Positions 11,266 through 12,465 of a stretch of DNA of 12,465 bases are shown one piece after another. The stretch covers positions 1 to 12,465 of the forward strand of contig CAZALP010000018.1 of the NCBI GenBank assembly GCA_964486395.1, written 5' to 3'. Source of the DNA: CAYYJV01 sp964486395 (lineage in GTDB: Bacteria > Patescibacteriota > Minisyncoccia > Minisyncoccales > MHMH01). Numbering within the stretch: position 1 is the stretch's first letter; every line of letters starts with the position of its first letter. A model generated the notes under the pieces. The model was not told the origin of the DNA, ran no database searches, and was given only the letters and a program-made list of their open reading frames with translations. The translations under genes and the position numbers were made by a program.

Positions 11266-12425
11266 AAAAAGCCAAGAGGAAAAAATTAAAAAAGAAAGCC
11301 AAGAGGAAAGTTGCCAAGAGGGCCAAGAAGAAAAAAAAGGCGGCAAAGCCAAGAAGAAGAAAGGCGTTGGTGACTCCGGAACTGATTCAAGCTTTGGTTC
11401 AAAAAGGTGAGAGCCGCGGCTTTATTACTTTTTCTGAGATTTTGTCCGTTTTTCCGGAAATAGAGAAAGATATGCCGGGCCTGGAGCTTCTTTACAACGA
11501 GTTGGAAAGGCGGGGAATCGAGATAAAAGAGGCCGGGGAATTTCTGGAAGTAAAGGAGGAGGGAAAGAAGGAGAAATTGAGGGCTGCGGCCGAAGCCGGG
11601 CTGGATCCGGTTCAGATGTATTTGAAAGAGATCGGCCAAGTGCCCTTTTTGACGGCGGAAGAGGAAAAAGAGCTGGCAAAGAAAATAGAAAGAGGAGATG
11701 AAGAGGCCAAAAAGAAGTTAGCCCGGGCAAATTTGCGGCTGGTAGTTTCCATTGCCAAAAAATACATTGGTCGTTCTCCCAATTTGACTTTGCTTGATTT
11801 AATTCAAGAAGGCAACCTGGGACTCTTTCGGGCGGTGGAGAAGTTCGACTGGAGAAGGGGATACAAGTTTTCCACTTACGCCACCTGGTGGATCAGGCAG
11901 GCCATTACCAGAGCCCTGGCAGACCAAGCCAGAACCATTAGGATACCCGTTCACATGGTGGAAACTATCTCCAAGTACACTCAGGTCAGGCGCCGGCTTT
12001 TGCAGGATTTGGGCAGAGAGCCTTTGGCAGAAGAAATTGCCTCTGAGATGGGGGTAGACGTTGAAAAAGTGCACCATATACAGAAGATTTCTCAGGAAAC
12101 GGTTTCTTTGGAAACCCCGGTGGGGGATGACGAAGAAGATTCCATTTTGGCAGAATTCATTGAAGACGAAAAAGTGATCGCTCCTTCTTTGGAAGCCGCC
12201 CGCACTCTTTTGAAAGAAAGACTGAAAGAGATTTTGGTTGACTTAACTCCCAGAGAGCAAAAGATATTGGCAATGAGATTCGGCTTGGAAGACGGCATTA
12301 CTCACACCTTGGAAGAAGTGGGCAAGGAATTCGGGGTGACCCGGGAGAGAATTCGTCAGATTGAAGCCAAGGCTTTGGACAGAATCCGCGAGCACCGCGC
12401 CCTCAAGAAATTGAAAGGATATTAA
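11262..12425 (+). CDS. rpoD: RpoD, primary sigma factor (sigma-70)
   Basis: A 387-residue group 1 sigma factor that directs RNA polymerase to housekeeping promoters. In order: a strongly basic tail (24 Lys/Arg in the first 34 residues), a region 1.1-like segment (about 36-95), and region 1.2 (DPVQMYLKEIG, 115-125). Region 2 has NLRLVVSIAKKY (157-168), DLIQEGNLGLFRAVEKFDW (179-197) and the -10 reading segment YATWWIRQAITRAL (206-219). Region 3 spans about 228-300. Region 4 has LTPREQKILAMRFGL (328-342) and the helix-turn-helix LEEVGKEFGVTRERIRQIEAK (350-370) that reads the -35. Conserved regions 2.4 and 4.2 are consistent with the TTGACA/TATAAT-like boxes found across the window. It overlaps dnaG by four bases. 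The non-conserved region between 1.2 and 2.1 of E. coli RpoD is absent. Confidence 0.98.
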   Translation: MKKAKRKKLKKKAKRKVAKRAKKKKKAAKPRRRKALVTPELIQALVQKGESRGFITFSEILSVFPEIEKDMPGLELLYNELERRGIEIKEAGEFLEVKEEGKKEKLRAAAEAGLDPVQMYLKEIGQVPFLTAEEEKELAKKIERGDEEAKKKLARANLRLVVSIAKKYIGRSPNLTLLDLIQEGNLGLFRAVEKFDWRRGYKFSTYATWWIRQAITRALADQARTIRIPVHMVETISKYTQVRRRLLQDLGREPLAEEIASEMGVDVEKVHHIQKISQETVSLETPVGDDEEDSILAEFIEDEKVIAPSLEAARTLLKERLKEILVDLTPREQKILAMRFGLEDGITHTLEEVGKEFGVTRERIRQIEAKALDRIREHRALKKLKGY

Positions 12426-12439
12426 AAATTTGGTATAAT
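12411..12439 (+). promoter_or_regulatory. Strong extended -10 promoter leaving the window
   Basis: TTGAAA (12411-12416), inside the last codons of rpoD, then 17 bases, then a perfect TATAAT (12434-12439) preceded by TGg (12431-12433), giving an extended -10. Transcription should begin near 12446. The transcribed gene lies beyond the right edge and cannot be identified. Confidence 0.7.
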
Positions 12440-12465
12440 ACCTGAGCGACAAATTACAAAGCGAT

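Noticed and set aside
1..12465. CRISPR arrays, insertion sequences, transposases, defence or biosynthetic clusters
   Set aside because: No regularly spaced repeats, transposase motifs or terminal repeats were seen. All sizeable genes are recognised housekeeping or membrane families.

Overview
The window looks like a piece of a chromosome from a Candidate Phyla Radiation (Patescibacteria, probably Parcubacteria-like) bacterium. The reasons are small and compact housekeeping genes, a UvrC reduced to 331 residues, a DUF5652-type small membrane protein, a Lys-rich RpoD tail, AT-rich spacers, and no recognisable Shine-Dalgarno sequence in front of any start codon. TGA is used as a stop codon (uvrA, groEL, dnaG, the 66-residue membrane protein). 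This argues against the recoded Gracilibacteria and Absconditabacteria. The lineage call is inference from gene character, not from a phylogeny.

Layout. Positions 6-1707 (minus strand) hold uvrC, a YvlD-like membrane protein and secG, all reading leftward. uvrA diverges from uvrC at about 1.71-1.78 kb, where two good promoters face away from each other with overlapping -35 boxes. uvrA (1778-4573) carries a perfect 32-bp palindrome inside its coding sequence and ends in a strong hairpin. Next comes the heat-shock operon groES-groEL (4707-6671), preceded by a consensus-like -35 and a slightly degenerate CIRCE operator. A protein quality-control pair follows: the membrane protease htpX (6750-7589) and a TFIIB-type zinc-ribbon protein (7628-8158). 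A class II tRNA-Ser(GGA) starts at the base after that gene's stop codon. A hairpin and a displaced second copy of the tRNA 3' end lie downstream of the tRNA. The last third is a co-directional run: mscS-like channel, DUF5652-like membrane protein, DNA primase dnaG, and the primary sigma factor rpoD, which overlaps dnaG by 4 bases. A strong extended -10 promoter leaves the window at its right edge.

How the genes work together. UvrA and UvrC are the damage-recognition and incision parts of nucleotide excision repair; uvrB is not in the window. GroES/GroEL and HtpX belong to protein folding and membrane quality control, and the CIRCE site implies HrcA control of groESL. DnaG and RpoD form the core of the classical macromolecular synthesis operon, here without rpsU. 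SecG, the YvlD-like protein, MscS and the small membrane protein are envelope components.

No novel multi-gene system is evident. The points most worth following are: (1) GroEL has Asn where the catalytic Asp398 of E. coli GroEL should be; (2) UvrC lacks the UvrB-binding and helix-hairpin-helix parts but keeps both nuclease centres; (3) the in-frame palindrome in uvrA; (4) the duplicated tRNA-Ser 3' end; (5) a repeated leaderless promoter layout.
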